This document shows, piece by piece, positions 33,594 through 42,670 of a DNA stretch of 45,141 nt. The first letter of the stretch is position 1. Every line of letters begins with the position of its first letter. The notes beneath the pieces are model-generated. The model saw only the letters and a list, made by a program, of their open reading frames with translations, was not told where the DNA came from and ran no database searches. The stretch is from Anaerosalibacter bizertensis (GTDB taxonomy: Bacteria > Bacillota > Clostridia > Tissierellales > Sporanaerobacteraceae): assembly GCF_009696605.1 (NCBI RefSeq), contig NZ_VULR01000017.1:1-45141 (forward strand), read 5' to 3'. The translations under genes were made by a program, and so were the position numbers.

Positions 33594-34019
33594 ATGGATC
33601 AAGTTGGATTAGTAACAAAAATAAAAGATGATAATATTGCTGAAGTTAAGATAAAACGTATGACAGCTTGTGGTGATAGTTGTGAAAGTTGCTCTGGTAT
33701 CTGTCATGTACCGGGTATTGTAATTACTGTACCTAATACTTTGAATGCTAATGTAGGAGATGAAATTGAGTTAAGAGCTAAAGGTGAAAGTATATTAAAA
33801 TATGCAATGATAACGTATATGATTCCTTTTTGTATGTTGTTAATAGGTATTTTTGCAAGCATGTATATATTTAAGTCTATGGGTATAAAAAGCTATGAAA
33901 ATTATAGTTTTTTAGTAGGACTAGTATTTTTAGCCATATCTTATGTTATTCTTAGAAAAATAGATAAGAAAATAGAAAAGACTAATAACTTAAGCTTTGA
34001 AATGGTTAAAATATTGTAA
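33594..34019 (+). CDS. SoxR-reducing system RseC family protein
   Basis: A 141-residue membrane protein. A cysteine-rich N-terminal part (Cys26, 30, 33 and 37 in TACGDSCESCSGICH) is followed by two transmembrane helices (about 67-90 and 101-120) and a charged tail, matching the RseC/MucC family. Relatives associate with Rnf electron transport or SoxR reduction, and the Cys cluster could carry Fe-S or redox chemistry. No rnf genes are in the window. The start is ATG 33594, just after the tcdA stop. Confidence 0.9.
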   Translation: MDQVGLVTKIKDDNIAEVKIKRMTACGDSCESCSGICHVPGIVITVPNTLNANVGDEIELRAKGESILKYAMITYMIPFCMLLIGIFASMYIFKSMGIKSYENYSFLVGLVFLAISYVILRKIDKKIEKTNNLSFEMVKIL

Positions 34020-34033
34020 GGAGGTATGTAAGG

Positions 34034-34306
34034 GTGAGTAAAGAAGACAAGGATAGAGCCGCTATAATTAATAGATTAAGGCGAATTGAAGGACAAGTAA
34101 AAGGCATTCAAAAAATGGTTTATGAAGAAAAAGTTTGTGGTGATATTCTTATACAAATTGCTGCAGTAAGATCAGCATTAAATAAGGTTGGAGGTATGAT
34201 CTTAGAAGATCATATGAAAGATTGCATAAAAACTTCATTAGAAAATGGGGCAGATGATGATGTTATAGATGGATTAATAGATACAATACTAAAATATACA
34301 AAATAA
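34034..34306 (+). CDS. CsoR/FrmR-family metal- or thiol-sensing repressor
   Basis: A 90-residue all-helical DNA-binding protein. The Cys35-x24-His60-x3-Cys64 set (KVCGDI and EDHMKDC) matches the Cu(I) triad of CsoR, and the N-terminal RLRRIEGQVKGIQKM is typical. It would repress copper-efflux genes or sense persulfide or formaldehyde; no copper ATPase is adjacent, so the target is not visible. GTG start with GGAGG upstream; it follows the RseC-like gene by 14 bases. Confidence 0.9.
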   Translation: MSKEDKDRAAIINRLRRIEGQVKGIQKMVYEEKVCGDILIQIAAVRSALNKVGGMILEDHMKDCIKTSLENGADDDVIDGLIDTILKYTK

Positions 34307-34307
34307 A

Positions 34308-34748
34308 TTATTGTGCTTTTTTTTGCACCCTTTTTATTGAACGACTTAAAGAAGAGGATATGACTATACCAATGCTAATAGCTACTGCTATAAATAAAGT
34401 TTCTGTACCTATATTTGCCGCATCAAGGAACCTTTTTTCTATTAAAGCCAACATTGTATAATACATTCCTGCTCCTGGAACTAAAGATATAATTCCAGGT
34501 ATAATAAATACTGTAGCTGGTTTTTTTAAGTGTCTAGCAAGTAATTCGCCTATAATACCTACAGCTAAAGCACCGAAAAAAGTACCAGCTACAGGTGAAG
34601 AATATTTACTTAATATAAAAGTGTATGTCATCCATCCTAAGGATCCTACAGTTCCAGAGATTATTATAGAGTCTCTAGGTATGCTAAACAATATAGAAGC
34701 TCCTATGGTGCCAAAAAAAGAAAAAACAAATTGTTTAATAAATTCCAT
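34308..34748 (-). CDS. Threonine/serine exporter, C-terminal subunit (DUF3815/ThrE2)
   Basis: A 146-residue protein with about five membrane helices and the family signature VFIIPGIISLVPGAGMYYTM. It corresponds to the C-terminal half of ThrE, here encoded separately. Its ATG overlaps the stop of the N-terminal subunit gene (TAATG), so the two are translationally coupled and probably form one exporter. Confidence 0.92.
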   Translation of the reverse strand: MEFIKQFVFSFFGTIGASILFSIPRDSIIISGTVGSLGWMTYTFILSKYSSPVAGTFFGALAVGIIGELLARHLKKPATVFIIPGIISLVPGAGMYYTMLALIEKRFLDAANIGTETLFIAVAISIGIVISSSLSRSIKRVQKKAQ

Positions 34749-35530
34749 TAAATCAACCCCTTAAAATATATTTTGAGTATCATTCCTACTCCAAAAGCTA
34801 TGGAAAGAGCAGTGATGATGGCTTCCATTCCTCTAGAAAGTCCTGAGACAAAATCTCCAGACATAGTATCCCTAATAGCATTGGTTATGGCTACTCCAGG
34901 AACTAATGACATTATAGAGCCAATTATAATTTTATCTGGGCTTGCACCAAGCCCTATTTTAACAAAGAGTATAGATAATAATGATGCAACTGCTGCTCCA
35001 CAAAAATTACTTATAAAAAAAGTAATTCCCAATTCGTTCAATTTAGTAGTAACAACAACAACCATTATACCTGTAAAGAAACTTGCTAAAAAATCAAGAA
35101 AATTTCCCCCGAACAATAAAGAAAAAAATGCTGCAATAATACCTCCAAATAAAAATTTAGTTATATTATCATAGTTGTCAACATCATCTATTTTTTTTAG
35201 CTTTTCAATTGCTTCTTCTATTCCCATATCTGATTCAACAAATTGTCTTGAAAAATCATTTACCATATTGATTTTATTTAAGTCAATTTTTATAGTGTTT
35301 ATCCTTTGCAAATATGATACAACCTCTTCCCCATGCTCTAAAGATACAAATATTCCTGTTGGCGTTACAAAAGCTTCTACATATTTAATATTTTTTCTTG
35401 ATCTACATATTCTTATTATCATATCTTCGACCCTATAAGTTTCTGCTCCATTTTTTAACATTATTCTGCCAGCTAAAACCGCTAGTATAAGTAGTCTTTT
35501 TACTTCTCTTTTTTCGTCTATTTCATTCAT
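34748..35530 (-). CDS. Threonine/serine exporter, N-terminal subunit (DUF1212/ThrE)
   Basis: A 260-residue protein. A cytoplasmic N-terminal domain (about 1-120, with GRIMLKNGAETYRVEDMI and VTPTGIFVSL) precedes five membrane helices with LVPGVAITNAIRDTMSGDFVSGLSRGMEAI, the family signature. With its partner it would export threonine or serine using the proton gradient. The pair is oriented against csoR and divergent from glyA, which interconverts serine and glycine, a plausible metabolic link. Confidence 0.92.
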   Translation of the reverse strand: MNEIDEKREVKRLLILAVLAGRIMLKNGAETYRVEDMIIRICRSRKNIKYVEAFVTPTGIFVSLEHGEEVVSYLQRINTIKIDLNKINMVNDFSRQFVESDMGIEEAIEKLKKIDDVDNYDNITKFLFGGIIAAFFSLLFGGNFLDFLASFFTGIMVVVVTTKLNELGITFFISNFCGAAVASLLSILFVKIGLGASPDKIIIGSIMSLVPGVAITNAIRDTMSGDFVSGLSRGMEAIITALSIAFGVGMILKIYFKGLI

Positions 35531-35566
35531 TGTTATTTTTCACCTCTATTGTTAAAACTATTTAAC

Positions 35567-35595
35567 TTGTAAAAATATTGTCCAATTTATATAAT
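35567..35595 (+). promoter_or_regulatory. Probable glyA promoter
   Basis: TTGTAA at 35567-35572, 17-base spacer, TATAAT at 35590-35595, about 108 bases before the glyA start. The intervening leader is AT-rich and I see no riboswitch in it. Confidence 0.65.
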
Positions 35596-35702
35596 AGAAC
35601 TGTAAAATATAATAATATTTTTTATACATGATTATATTATATTATGAAATAGGACTTAATCAAGTACATATGAAATATTAAATTAAGAAAGGAGATAAAT
35701 AA

Positions 35703-36935
35703 ATGGATTTTTCAAATTTGAAAAAAGCTGACCCTGAGATAATGAAATTTATTGAAATGGAAACTCAAAGACAGAGAGAAAAGATTGAATTAATTGCTTC
35801 TGAAAATTTTGTAACTCCTCAAGTTATGGAAGCTATGGGAAGCCAACTTACTAACAAGTATGCAGAAGGCTACCCTAATAAAAGATATTATGGTGGTTGT
35901 GAATATGTGGACATGGTTGAAGATTTAGCGAGAGATAGACTTAAAAAATTATTTGGAGCAGATCATGCAAATGTTCAACCTCATTCAGGCTCCAATGCTA
36001 ACTTAGGAGTTTATTTTGCAGTATTAAAACCTGGTGATAAGGTTTTAGGTATGAACCTTTCTCAAGGTGGACATTTGACTCATGGTAGTCCAGTAAATAT
36101 TTCAGGAACTTATTATAACTTTGTTTCTTATGGGGTAGATAAGGAAACAGAAAAAATCGACTATGATGAAGTAAGAGAAATTGCAGTTAGAGAAAAACCA
36201 AAGATGATAGTTGCTGGTGCTAGTGCTTATCCAAGAATTATTGATTTTGAAAAGTTTAGAGAAATTGCAGATGAAGTAGGAGCATATTTAATGGTAGATA
36301 TGGCTCATATTGCAGGATTAGTTGCAGCTGGCCTTCATCCAAATCCAGTTCCATATGCAGATTTTGTAACTACTACAACCCATAAGACTTTAAGAGGTCC
36401 AAGAGGTGGAGCTATACTTTGCAAAGAAGAATATGCTAAAAAAATAGATAAATCAATATTTCCTGGAATTCAAGGTGGCCCATTAATGCATATAATTGCT
36501 GCTAAAGCTGTTAGTTTTGGAGAGGCTTTAACAGATGAATTTAAAGATTATCAAAAGCAAATAATAAAAAATGCAAAAGTTTTATCTGAAGGATTGAAAG
36601 AAGAAGGATTTAGACTAGTATCTGATGGAACAGATAATCATTTAATACTTCTAGATGTAAGAAATAAAAAATTAACAGGAAAAGAAGCAGAAGAACTTTT
36701 AGATGAAATAGGTATAACAACAAATAAAAATACTATACCTTTTGATCCAGAAAGTCCTTTTGTAACTAGTGGACTTAGAATAGGGACTCCAGCAGTTACT
36801 ACAAGAGGTATGAAAGAAGAAGATATGATAGAGATTGCTAAAATAATGGGCTTAGCATTGGATAAAAATAATGATAGAGATATGGTGAAGAATAGAGTTA
36901 GGGATTTATGTAACAAGTTTCCATTATATGAATAG
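35703..36935 (+). CDS. glyA: Serine hydroxymethyltransferase
   Basis: A 410-residue PLP enzyme interconverting serine and glycine with tetrahydrofolate. Seen are [59 protein letters not shown] and the PLP-lysine motif [23 protein letters not shown] precedes the ATG by 9 bases. It is transcribed alone, with its own promoter and terminator. Confidence 0.98.
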   Translation: MDFSNLKKADPEIMKFIEMETQRQREKIELIASENFVTPQVMEAMGSQLTNKYAEGYPNKRYYGGCEYVDMVEDLARDRLKKLFGADHANVQPHSGSNANLGVYFAVLKPGDKVLGMNLSQGGHLTHGSPVNISGTYYNFVSYGVDKETEKIDYDEVREIAVREKPKMIVAGASAYPRIIDFEKFREIADEVGAYLMVDMAHIAGLVAAGLHPNPVPYADFVTTTTHKTLRGPRGGAILCKEEYAKKIDKSIFPGIQGGPLMHIIAAKAVSFGEALTDEFKDYQKQIIKNAKVLSEGLKEEGFRLVSDGTDNHLILLDVRNKKLTGKEAEELLDEIGITTNKNTIPFDPESPFVTSGLRIGTPAVTTRGMKEEDMIEIAKIMGLALDKNNDRDMVKNRVRDLCNKFPLYE

Positions 36936-36941
36936 ATATAA

Positions 36942-36971
36942 AAAAACCTATGGCTTAAGCCATAGGTTTTT
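36942..36971. terminator. Terminator of glyA
   Basis: A perfect palindrome, AAAAACCTATGGCTT followed by its complement, with T-runs readable from both strands. Confidence 0.92.
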
Positions 36972-37035
36972 AGCATATATAAGAGTTAAAGAGGGAAACA
37001 TATATTTAAGATCATTATATTAGGTAGGTGTTATA

Positions 37036-37950
37036 ATGTTTGAATATAGTTACATTATAGTTCCCTCTATATTATTAGGCATAATATCAAGAATTTCAAT
37101 GCTCAAAGTGGACTATAGGCAATATCCAAGTTATCCTCAAGGGGTTTTTTCTCATTTTACATTAGGTATAGTATCTTCGAGTTTAGGAGCAGTAGCCCTT
37201 CCAGCTTTGCTAGAAAGAGAGTTTTCAGCAGTTACTTTTTTAGCATTGGCAGCCCAGCAATTTAGAGATGTTAGAAATTTAGAAAGACAAAGTTTAGAAA
37301 ATATTGATAAAACTGAATTGGTAGAAAGGGGAACAGCTTATATCGAAGACATAGCTAAGGCTTTTGAAGCTAGAAATTATATGACTATGTTAACATCATT
37401 AATAGTTAGTATAGTTATTTTTCTTCTTAATAAATTTTTAATAAGATTTTATTCTATACTTATCGGCAGTATTATAGGAATTCTAACTATTGTTTTATTT
37501 CATAAGGCTATTTCTAGGGAGACTGTTGGAGAAATTGCTGATATTTATCCAGCAAATATTTCTTTTGAGGGATCTATTTTAACAGTTAATAATCTAGGAA
37601 TAACAAATATTGGTTTTAAAAAATCTAGGGAAATTTTTTTAGAAAAAGCTATAGCAGTTGAAATAGTTCCAAAAGATGAAAATGCAATTGTAACTCTTTC
37701 TAATTTAGGACAAAGGAAAGCTATAGAACATAATGTATCTGTTCAATTAGGAATAAGAAAAGATTTAGATGAACCAGATTTTTCGCCTATGATAACTAGG
37801 GACTCAGATACTGGTAATCTTGTATTTGTAATAGTTAGTATGGAACCTGATATGGAATGTTTAATAACAGCAGTAAAAAGAACCATTGTATTGGAAAGTG
37901 CTAAGAGAAAACCATTATCATCTTATGCAGGAAGAAAAGCTGCAGATTAA
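37036..37950 (+). CDS. YIEGIA family sporulation-associated membrane protein
   Basis: A 304-residue protein carrying the motif AYIEDIAKAFEARNYMTM, the region for which the family is named. Three or more hydrophobic helices (about 1-18, 43-62 and 115-155) precede a soluble C-terminal half. The family is confined largely to endospore formers. I infer a spore-related role but cannot give a mechanism. TAGGTAGGTG lies before the ATG. The small partner gene begins 13 bases after the stop. Confidence 0.9.
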   Translation: MFEYSYIIVPSILLGIISRISMLKVDYRQYPSYPQGVFSHFTLGIVSSSLGAVALPALLEREFSAVTFLALAAQQFRDVRNLERQSLENIDKTELVERGTAYIEDIAKAFEARNYMTMLTSLIVSIVIFLLNKFLIRFYSILIGSIIGILTIVLFHKAISRETVGEIADIYPANISFEGSILTVNNLGITNIGFKKSREIFLEKAIAVEIVPKDENAIVTLSNLGQRKAIEHNVSVQLGIRKDLDEPDFSPMITRDSDTGNLVFVIVSMEPDMECLITAVKRTIVLESAKRKPLSSYAGRKAAD

Positions 37951-37963
37951 GGAGGTTTTTATA

Positions 37964-38158
37964 TTGAATAACCAGACAAAAAACAATATACTAGCTATTG
38001 TGACCATAGATGAAAGCAAAGTAATAGGTGGGTCTGTTCCTACTTTTTTAGCTAGGGATGAAAAAGAAAGAGAAAGGATTGCAATATTACTTTCTAAGGT
38101 AACTTTAGGAATGATACATGATTTGGAAAATGGTTGTTATATTATTGTTAGACATTAG
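37964..38158 (+). CDS. Small partner (capping-complex-type subunit) of YIEGIA protein
   Basis: A 64-residue soluble protein with ILAIVTIDESKVIGGSVPTF and DLENGCYIIVRH, matching the small protein usually encoded after YIEGIA genes and annotated as a capping complex subunit. TTG 37964 follows GGAGG by about 8 bases. Upstream in-frame starts overlap the YIEGIA gene and lack a ribosome site. Confidence 0.85.
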   Translation: MNNQTKNNILAIVTIDESKVIGGSVPTFLARDEKERERIAILLSKVTLGMIHDLENGCYIIVRH

Positions 38159-38189
38159 ATTTAAAGTGTATCTATTTACATATCTATCT

Positions 38190-38198
38190 TGCTATAAT
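38190..38198 (+). promoter_or_regulatory. Possible extended -10 promoter of the DUF512 gene
   Basis: TGCTATAAT is an extended -10 with no clear -35 17 bases upstream. It sits about 40 bases before the gene start. Confidence 0.45.
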
Positions 38199-38238
38199 AA
38201 AATAGACATAGTTATAAATTTAGAATGGAAGGTGTATT

Positions 38239-39570
38239 ATGGAAATAAAGCTATTAGGTGAGGATAAAAATATTATAGAAAAAGTGGAAACGGGAAGCAT
38301 AGCAAATGAACTAGGAATTGAGCCAGGTGATATTTTAATTTCTATTAATGATAAAAAAGTTTTAGATATTATTGACTATAAGTATCTAATATCCGATAAT
38401 TATGTTTTAGTAACTATCCAAAAGAAGAATGGAGAATTGTGGGATTTTGAAATAGAAAAAGATTATGATGAGGATTTAGGTATATATTTCACCAACCCTT
38501 TAATAGACAAAGCTAGAAGTTGTCGAAATAATTGTATTTTTTGTTTTATAGATCAGCTTCCTAAGGGAATGAGAAAAACTTTATATTTTAAAGATGATGA
38601 TTCTAGGCTTTCTTTTTTACAAGGGAATTTTATTACTTTTACTAATTTAAGTGATGAAGAAATACAAAGAATAATAGATTATAGATTGAGTAATATAAAT
38701 GTTTCTGTCCATACTACTAATCCAGAATTAAGAGTAAAAATGTTAAATAACAAGAATGCTGGAAAAATATTGGATATATTAAAGAAATTTAAAGAGTCAG
38801 GAATTAAAGTCAATTGTCAAATAGTTTTAGTTCCTGGAATAAACGATGGAAAAGAGCTAGATAGAACATTAGAAGATCTAGCAAGTCTATATCCTAGTGC
38901 TAGTAGCGTAGCAGTAGTACCAGTAGGACTGACAAAGCATAGGGAAGGACTTTGTAAGTTAAGCACCTTTGATAAAAAATCTTCAAAAGAGCTTTTAGAA
39001 TATATGAAAACTAAACATAAAATCTTTTTAGATAGATTAGGCACTAGATTTGTATATCCTTCAGATGAATTTTATGCTGTGGCAGAAGAAGAACTTCCGG
39101 CTTATGAAGAATATGAGGGATTTCCACAGCTAGAAAATGGAGTAGGCCTTATGAGACTTTTTTTATACGAAATAGAAGAAGAACTAAAAAAAATAGATGA
39201 TAATACTATTGTGAATAAAAAATATATTATTGCTACAGGTACATTAGCATATAAATTTATGAAGGATATAGCTGATAAAGTTATGAAAAAAATTAAAGGA
39301 TTAGATCTAAAGGTAGTACCAATAGAAAATAATTTTTTTGGAACTACTATTACCGTATCAGGTCTTATAACAGGACAAGACTTAATATCCCAAACAAAAA
39401 TTTATAGTGATTATGATGGAATTATAATTCCTAGTTCAATGCTAAGAGATGGGGAAGATGTTTTTTTAGATGATTATACCGTATTAGATGTAGAAAAAGA
39501 GTTAAACAAAAAAATCATACCATCAAAAGTTTCAGGAAGTGATTTTATAAAAATATTCAAAAAAATATGA
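38239..39570 (+). CDS. DUF512 protein with PDZ and radical SAM-like domains
   Basis: A 443-residue protein. An N-terminal PDZ-like domain (GSIANELGIEPGDILISIND) is followed by a Cys cluster CRNNCIFC (Cys95, Cys99, Cys102), the radical SAM spacing, with FIDQLPKGMRKTLYFKDDDSRLSFLQGN. The C-terminal half is DUF512 (ENGVGLMRLF, NNFFGTTITVSGLITGQDL). The family is conserved in Clostridia next to der, as here, but its reaction is unknown. der starts 9 bases after the stop, so they form one operon with plsY and gpsA. Confidence 0.92.
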   Translation: MEIKLLGEDKNIIEKVETGSIANELGIEPGDILISINDKKVLDIIDYKYLISDNYVLVTIQKKNGELWDFEIEKDYDEDLGIYFTNPLIDKARSCRNNCIFCFIDQLPKGMRKTLYFKDDDSRLSFLQGNFITFTNLSDEEIQRIIDYRLSNINVSVHTTNPELRVKMLNNKNAGKILDILKKFKESGIKVNCQIVLVPGINDGKELDRTLEDLASLYPSASSVAVVPVGLTKHREGLCKLSTFDKKSSKELLEYMKTKHKIFLDRLGTRFVYPSDEFYAVAEEELPAYEEYEGFPQLENGVGLMRLFLYEIEEELKKIDDNTIVNKKYIIATGTLAYKFMKDIADKVMKKIKGLDLKVVPIENNFFGTTITVSGLITGQDLISQTKIYSDYDGIIIPSSMLRDGEDVFLDDYTVLDVEKELNKKIIPSKVSGSDFIKIFKKI

Positions 39571-39579
39571 GGTGATAAT

Positions 39580-40893
39580 ATGAGACCAGTAGTTTGTATA
39601 GTTGGAAGACCTAATGTAGGAAAGTCTACACTTTTTAATAAAATAGTTGGAAGAAGAATTGCAATTACAGAGGATAGACCAGGAGTTACTAGAGATAGAA
39701 TTTATGCAGAGGCAGAATGGTTAAATAATTATTTTATTCTTATTGATACGGGAGGAATTGAACCTTATAGCGATGATATAATATTATCCCAAATTAAAAG
39801 ACAAGCAGAGATAGCAATAGATACAGCTGATGTAATATTATTCGTAGTTGATGGATTAGGTGGAATAACTTCTACTGATAGAGAAATAGCAAATATATTA
39901 AGAAAATCAGGAAAGGAAGTACTCTTAGTATGCAATAAAATAGATACACCAAAAACTCCAGATGAAATATATGAATTTTATGAATTAGGATTTGGAGAGC
40001 CTATTGTAGTATCTGCAGGACAGAGTTTAGGTCTAGGCGATTTACTAGATGAAATAATTAAAAAATTCCCTGAGAATAAGGATACAGATTATGAAGAAGG
40101 GGTGATCAAAGCTTCTATTATAGGAAAACCTAATGTAGGTAAGTCATCCCTTATAAATAATGTACTAGGAGAAAACAGGGTTATTGTAAGCAATGTACCT
40201 GGAACTACTAGAGATGCAGTAGATACACCTTTTACATATAAAGGTGATAAGTATGTATTTATAGATACTGCAGGAGTTAGAAGGAAAAGAAGTATTTCAG
40301 AAAATATAGAGAGATATAGCGTTATAAGAACCCTTACAGCTATAGAAAGGTCAGACGTATCTATTTTAGTAATAGATGCTACTGTAGGTGTTACAGAACA
40401 AGATGCTAAAATAGCAGGTTATGCTCATGAAAGAGGGAAAGGATTAATTATAGCAGTCAATAAATGGGATTTAATTGAAAAATCCAATAAAACCTACAGA
40501 GAATTTGAAAAAAATATAAAGAATACATTATCTTTTGTAACTTATGCACCTATAGTTTTTATATCTGCCAAAACAGGAAAAAGGGTTGATAAACTACTGC
40601 AGATCATTAAAGAAGTGTACAATAGTTATACAAAAAGAATTAGTACAGGAGTATTAAATGATATAATAAATGAGGCGGTTCTTTTAAATCAACCACCTAC
40701 AGATAAAGGTAGAAGGCTTAAAATATATTATGGGACTCAAGTAGGGGTTATGCCACCTAAGTTTGTTATATTTATAAATGATAAGGAACTATTGCATTTT
40801 TCATATGAGAGATATTTAGAAAATCAAATCCGTTTAAACTTTGGCTATGAAGGAACTCCTCTTCAATTTGAATTTAAAGAAAAGGGGGATTAA
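39580..40893 (+). CDS. der: Ribosome biogenesis GTPase Der (EngA)
   Basis: A 437-residue protein with two tandem G domains: GRPNVGKST (9-17) with DTGG and NKID, and GKPNVGKSS near 183-191 with DTAGVRRK and NKWD. A C-terminal KH-like domain follows (RRLKIYYGTQVGVMPPKFVIFIND). It is required for 50S subunit maturation. Confidence 0.98.
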   Translation: MRPVVCIVGRPNVGKSTLFNKIVGRRIAITEDRPGVTRDRIYAEAEWLNNYFILIDTGGIEPYSDDIILSQIKRQAEIAIDTADVILFVVDGLGGITSTDREIANILRKSGKEVLLVCNKIDTPKTPDEIYEFYELGFGEPIVVSAGQSLGLGDLLDEIIKKFPENKDTDYEEGVIKASIIGKPNVGKSSLINNVLGENRVIVSNVPGTTRDAVDTPFTYKGDKYVFIDTAGVRRKRSISENIERYSVIRTLTAIERSDVSILVIDATVGVTEQDAKIAGYAHERGKGLIIAVNKWDLIEKSNKTYREFEKNIKNTLSFVTYAPIVFISAKTGKRVDKLLQIIKEVYNSYTKRISTGVLNDIINEAVLLNQPPTDKGRRLKIYYGTQVGVMPPKFVIFINDKELLHFSYERYLENQIRLNFGYEGTPLQFEFKEKGD

Positions 40894-40898
40894 TTTTA

Positions 40899-41498
40899 AT
40901 GAATAATATATTAAAAATAGCTATTATAGCTTATCTTATTGGTAATTTTTCTTCTGCATATATTTTAGGAAAATTATGTAGAAAAAAGGATATAAGAAAC
41001 TATGGTAGCGGTAATGCTGGTGCAACCAATGCTTTGAGGGTTTTTGGTTTAAAGATAGGTATTATAGCATTTATATTTGATATTTTAAAAGGATTTGTAG
41101 CTGTTAAAGTAGGTAAAAGTATAATGGGATTTGATGGTGGCTTAGTAGCAGGATTATTTGTAGTTATAGGGCATAATTGGCCAATATTTCTTAAATTTAA
41201 AGGTGGAAAAGGCATAGCATCATCTCTAGGTGTTATGTTATGTCTGAATCCACCTATAACTATTATATGTATGATTATAGGTTTTTCAATTATAGCAAAA
41301 ACTAGATATGTTTCCTTAGGCTCAATAGTAGCCACAGGATTAGTTCCTATTGTAGGATTGATTATGAAGAAACCTTTTGATTTAAAGTTTTTTTTATTTA
41401 CTATCGTCTTGGCTTTTATGGCTATTTTAAGACATAGAAGCAATATAAAAAGATTATTAGCTGGAGAAGAATCAAAACTTGGAGAACGAGTTGATTAG
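40899..41498 (+). CDS. plsY: Acyl-phosphate glycerol-3-phosphate acyltransferase PlsY
   Basis: A 199-residue integral membrane enzyme, first acylation of glycerol-3-phosphate. All three motifs are present: GNFSSAYILGKL with the GSGNAGATN substrate motif, GGKGIASSLGV, and the C-terminal ILRHRSNIKRLLAGEE. It lies 5 bases after der and next to gpsA, which makes its substrate glycerol-3-phosphate. Confidence 0.97.
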   Translation: MNNILKIAIIAYLIGNFSSAYILGKLCRKKDIRNYGSGNAGATNALRVFGLKIGIIAFIFDILKGFVAVKVGKSIMGFDGGLVAGLFVVIGHNWPIFLKFKGGKGIASSLGVMLCLNPPITIICMIIGFSIIAKTRYVSLGSIVATGLVPIVGLIMKKPFDLKFFLFTIVLAFMAILRHRSNIKRLLAGEESKLGERVD

Positions 41499-41523
41499 AA
41501 TCAATATAAGGGGGCAAATATAA

Positions 41524-42552
41524 ATGGTAGAAAAAATTGGAGTAATAGGAGGGGGAAGTTGGGGAACAGCATTAGCTATACTTCTCTCTAAAAAAGGATA
41601 TGAAGTAGAGCTTTGGGTTAGAAACAGCAAACAATGTAATGATATGAATATTTCAAGAGAAAATGTAAAATATTTATCAGGAGTGGTGATTCCTAATAAT
41701 GTTAGAATTATAGATGATTTAGAGAAGGCAGTAACTGATAAGGATATTATAGTCCTATCCATACCTTCTCATGGGGTTAGAGAAACCTTATTAAATTCTA
41801 AAAATTACATAAAACCAGATCAGATAATTGTTAACGTAGCTAAAGGAATAGAAAATAATAGTCTTATGAGAATTTCAGAAGTTGTGAAGGAAATAATTCC
41901 TAAAAGTAAATATGCAATTTTATCTGGCCCATCTCATGCAGAAGAAGTTGCAAGAGATATGCCTACAACAGTTGTTACAGCATCTGAAGACAAAAAAATA
42001 GCCAATTATACTCAAGATATATTTATGTCTCCTAAGTTTAGAGTTTATACCAATCCAGATGTTATAGGTGTAGAGCTAGGAGGTTCTTTGAAAAATGTAA
42101 TTGCTCTAGGAGCAGGAATTTCTGATGGTTTAGGTTATGGAGATAATACAAAGGCAGCACTTATGACTAGAGGAATTATAGAAATGTCAAGATTGGGAAG
42201 TAAGATGGGTGCTAATAATGAAACTTTTGCAGGTCTTTCAGGAATTGGCGACTTAATAGTTACTTGCACAAGTATGCATAGTAGGAATAGAAGAGCAGGA
42301 ATTTTAATAGGAGAAGGAAATAGCCTTGAAGAAGCTACAAAAAGTGTAGGTATGGTAGTAGAAGGTGTCAAGACAGCTAAGTCTGCATATAATTTAGCAA
42401 TTAAATATAATGTTACTATGCCTATAACTAAAGAAATATATGGAGTGTTGTATGAAGGTAAAGATGTTAAGAATTCAGTTGTAAATTTAATGCTTAGGGA
42501 TAAAAAACATGAAATGGAGGATGTTGTAAAAATATTAAATAATAGTTGGTAA
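41524..42552 (+). CDS. gpsA: Glycerol-3-phosphate dehydrogenase [NAD(P)+]
   Basis: A 342-residue enzyme reducing dihydroxyacetone phosphate to glycerol-3-phosphate. The Rossmann motif is GGGSWGTALA. Seen further are LSGPSHAEEVARDMPT, the catalytic lysine in GGSLKNVIALGAGISDGL and GLSGIGDLIVTCTS. It is the last gene of the DUF512-der-plsY-gpsA unit and ends in a terminator. Confidence 0.98.
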   Translation: MVEKIGVIGGGSWGTALAILLSKKGYEVELWVRNSKQCNDMNISRENVKYLSGVVIPNNVRIIDDLEKAVTDKDIIVLSIPSHGVRETLLNSKNYIKPDQIIVNVAKGIENNSLMRISEVVKEIIPKSKYAILSGPSHAEEVARDMPTTVVTASEDKKIANYTQDIFMSPKFRVYTNPDVIGVELGGSLKNVIALGAGISDGLGYGDNTKAALMTRGIIEMSRLGSKMGANNETFAGLSGIGDLIVTCTSMHSRNRRAGILIGEGNSLEEATKSVGMVVEGVKTAKSAYNLAIKYNVTMPITKEIYGVLYEGKDVKNSVVNLMLRDKKHEMEDVVKILNNSW

Positions 42553-42578
42553 GACATACTTTTTAGTATGTCTTTTTT
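42551..42578 (+). terminator. Terminator after gpsA
   Basis: A 9-bp stem AAGACATAC with GTATGTCTT, loop TTTTTA, followed by TTTT. It overlaps the gpsA stop codon. Confidence 0.88.
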
Positions 42579-42586
42579 AATGCCTG

Positions 42587-42614
42587 TCATATTATTGAGA
42601 TTTAGACATATATA
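42587..42614 (+). promoter_or_regulatory. Sigma-E-like promoter of spoIVA
   Basis: TCATATT at 42587-42593, a 13-base spacer and CATATATA at 42607-42614 match the B. subtilis sigma-E pattern (-35 ATA-rich, -10 CATAnnnT). spoIVA is a known mother-cell, sigma-E gene. No sigma-A pair is evident. Confidence 0.72.
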
Positions 42615-42670
42615 TATAATGTTAAGGAGCGTTTTTATAGATAAAATAGGTTTTAAAGGGAGGGAAAGGA

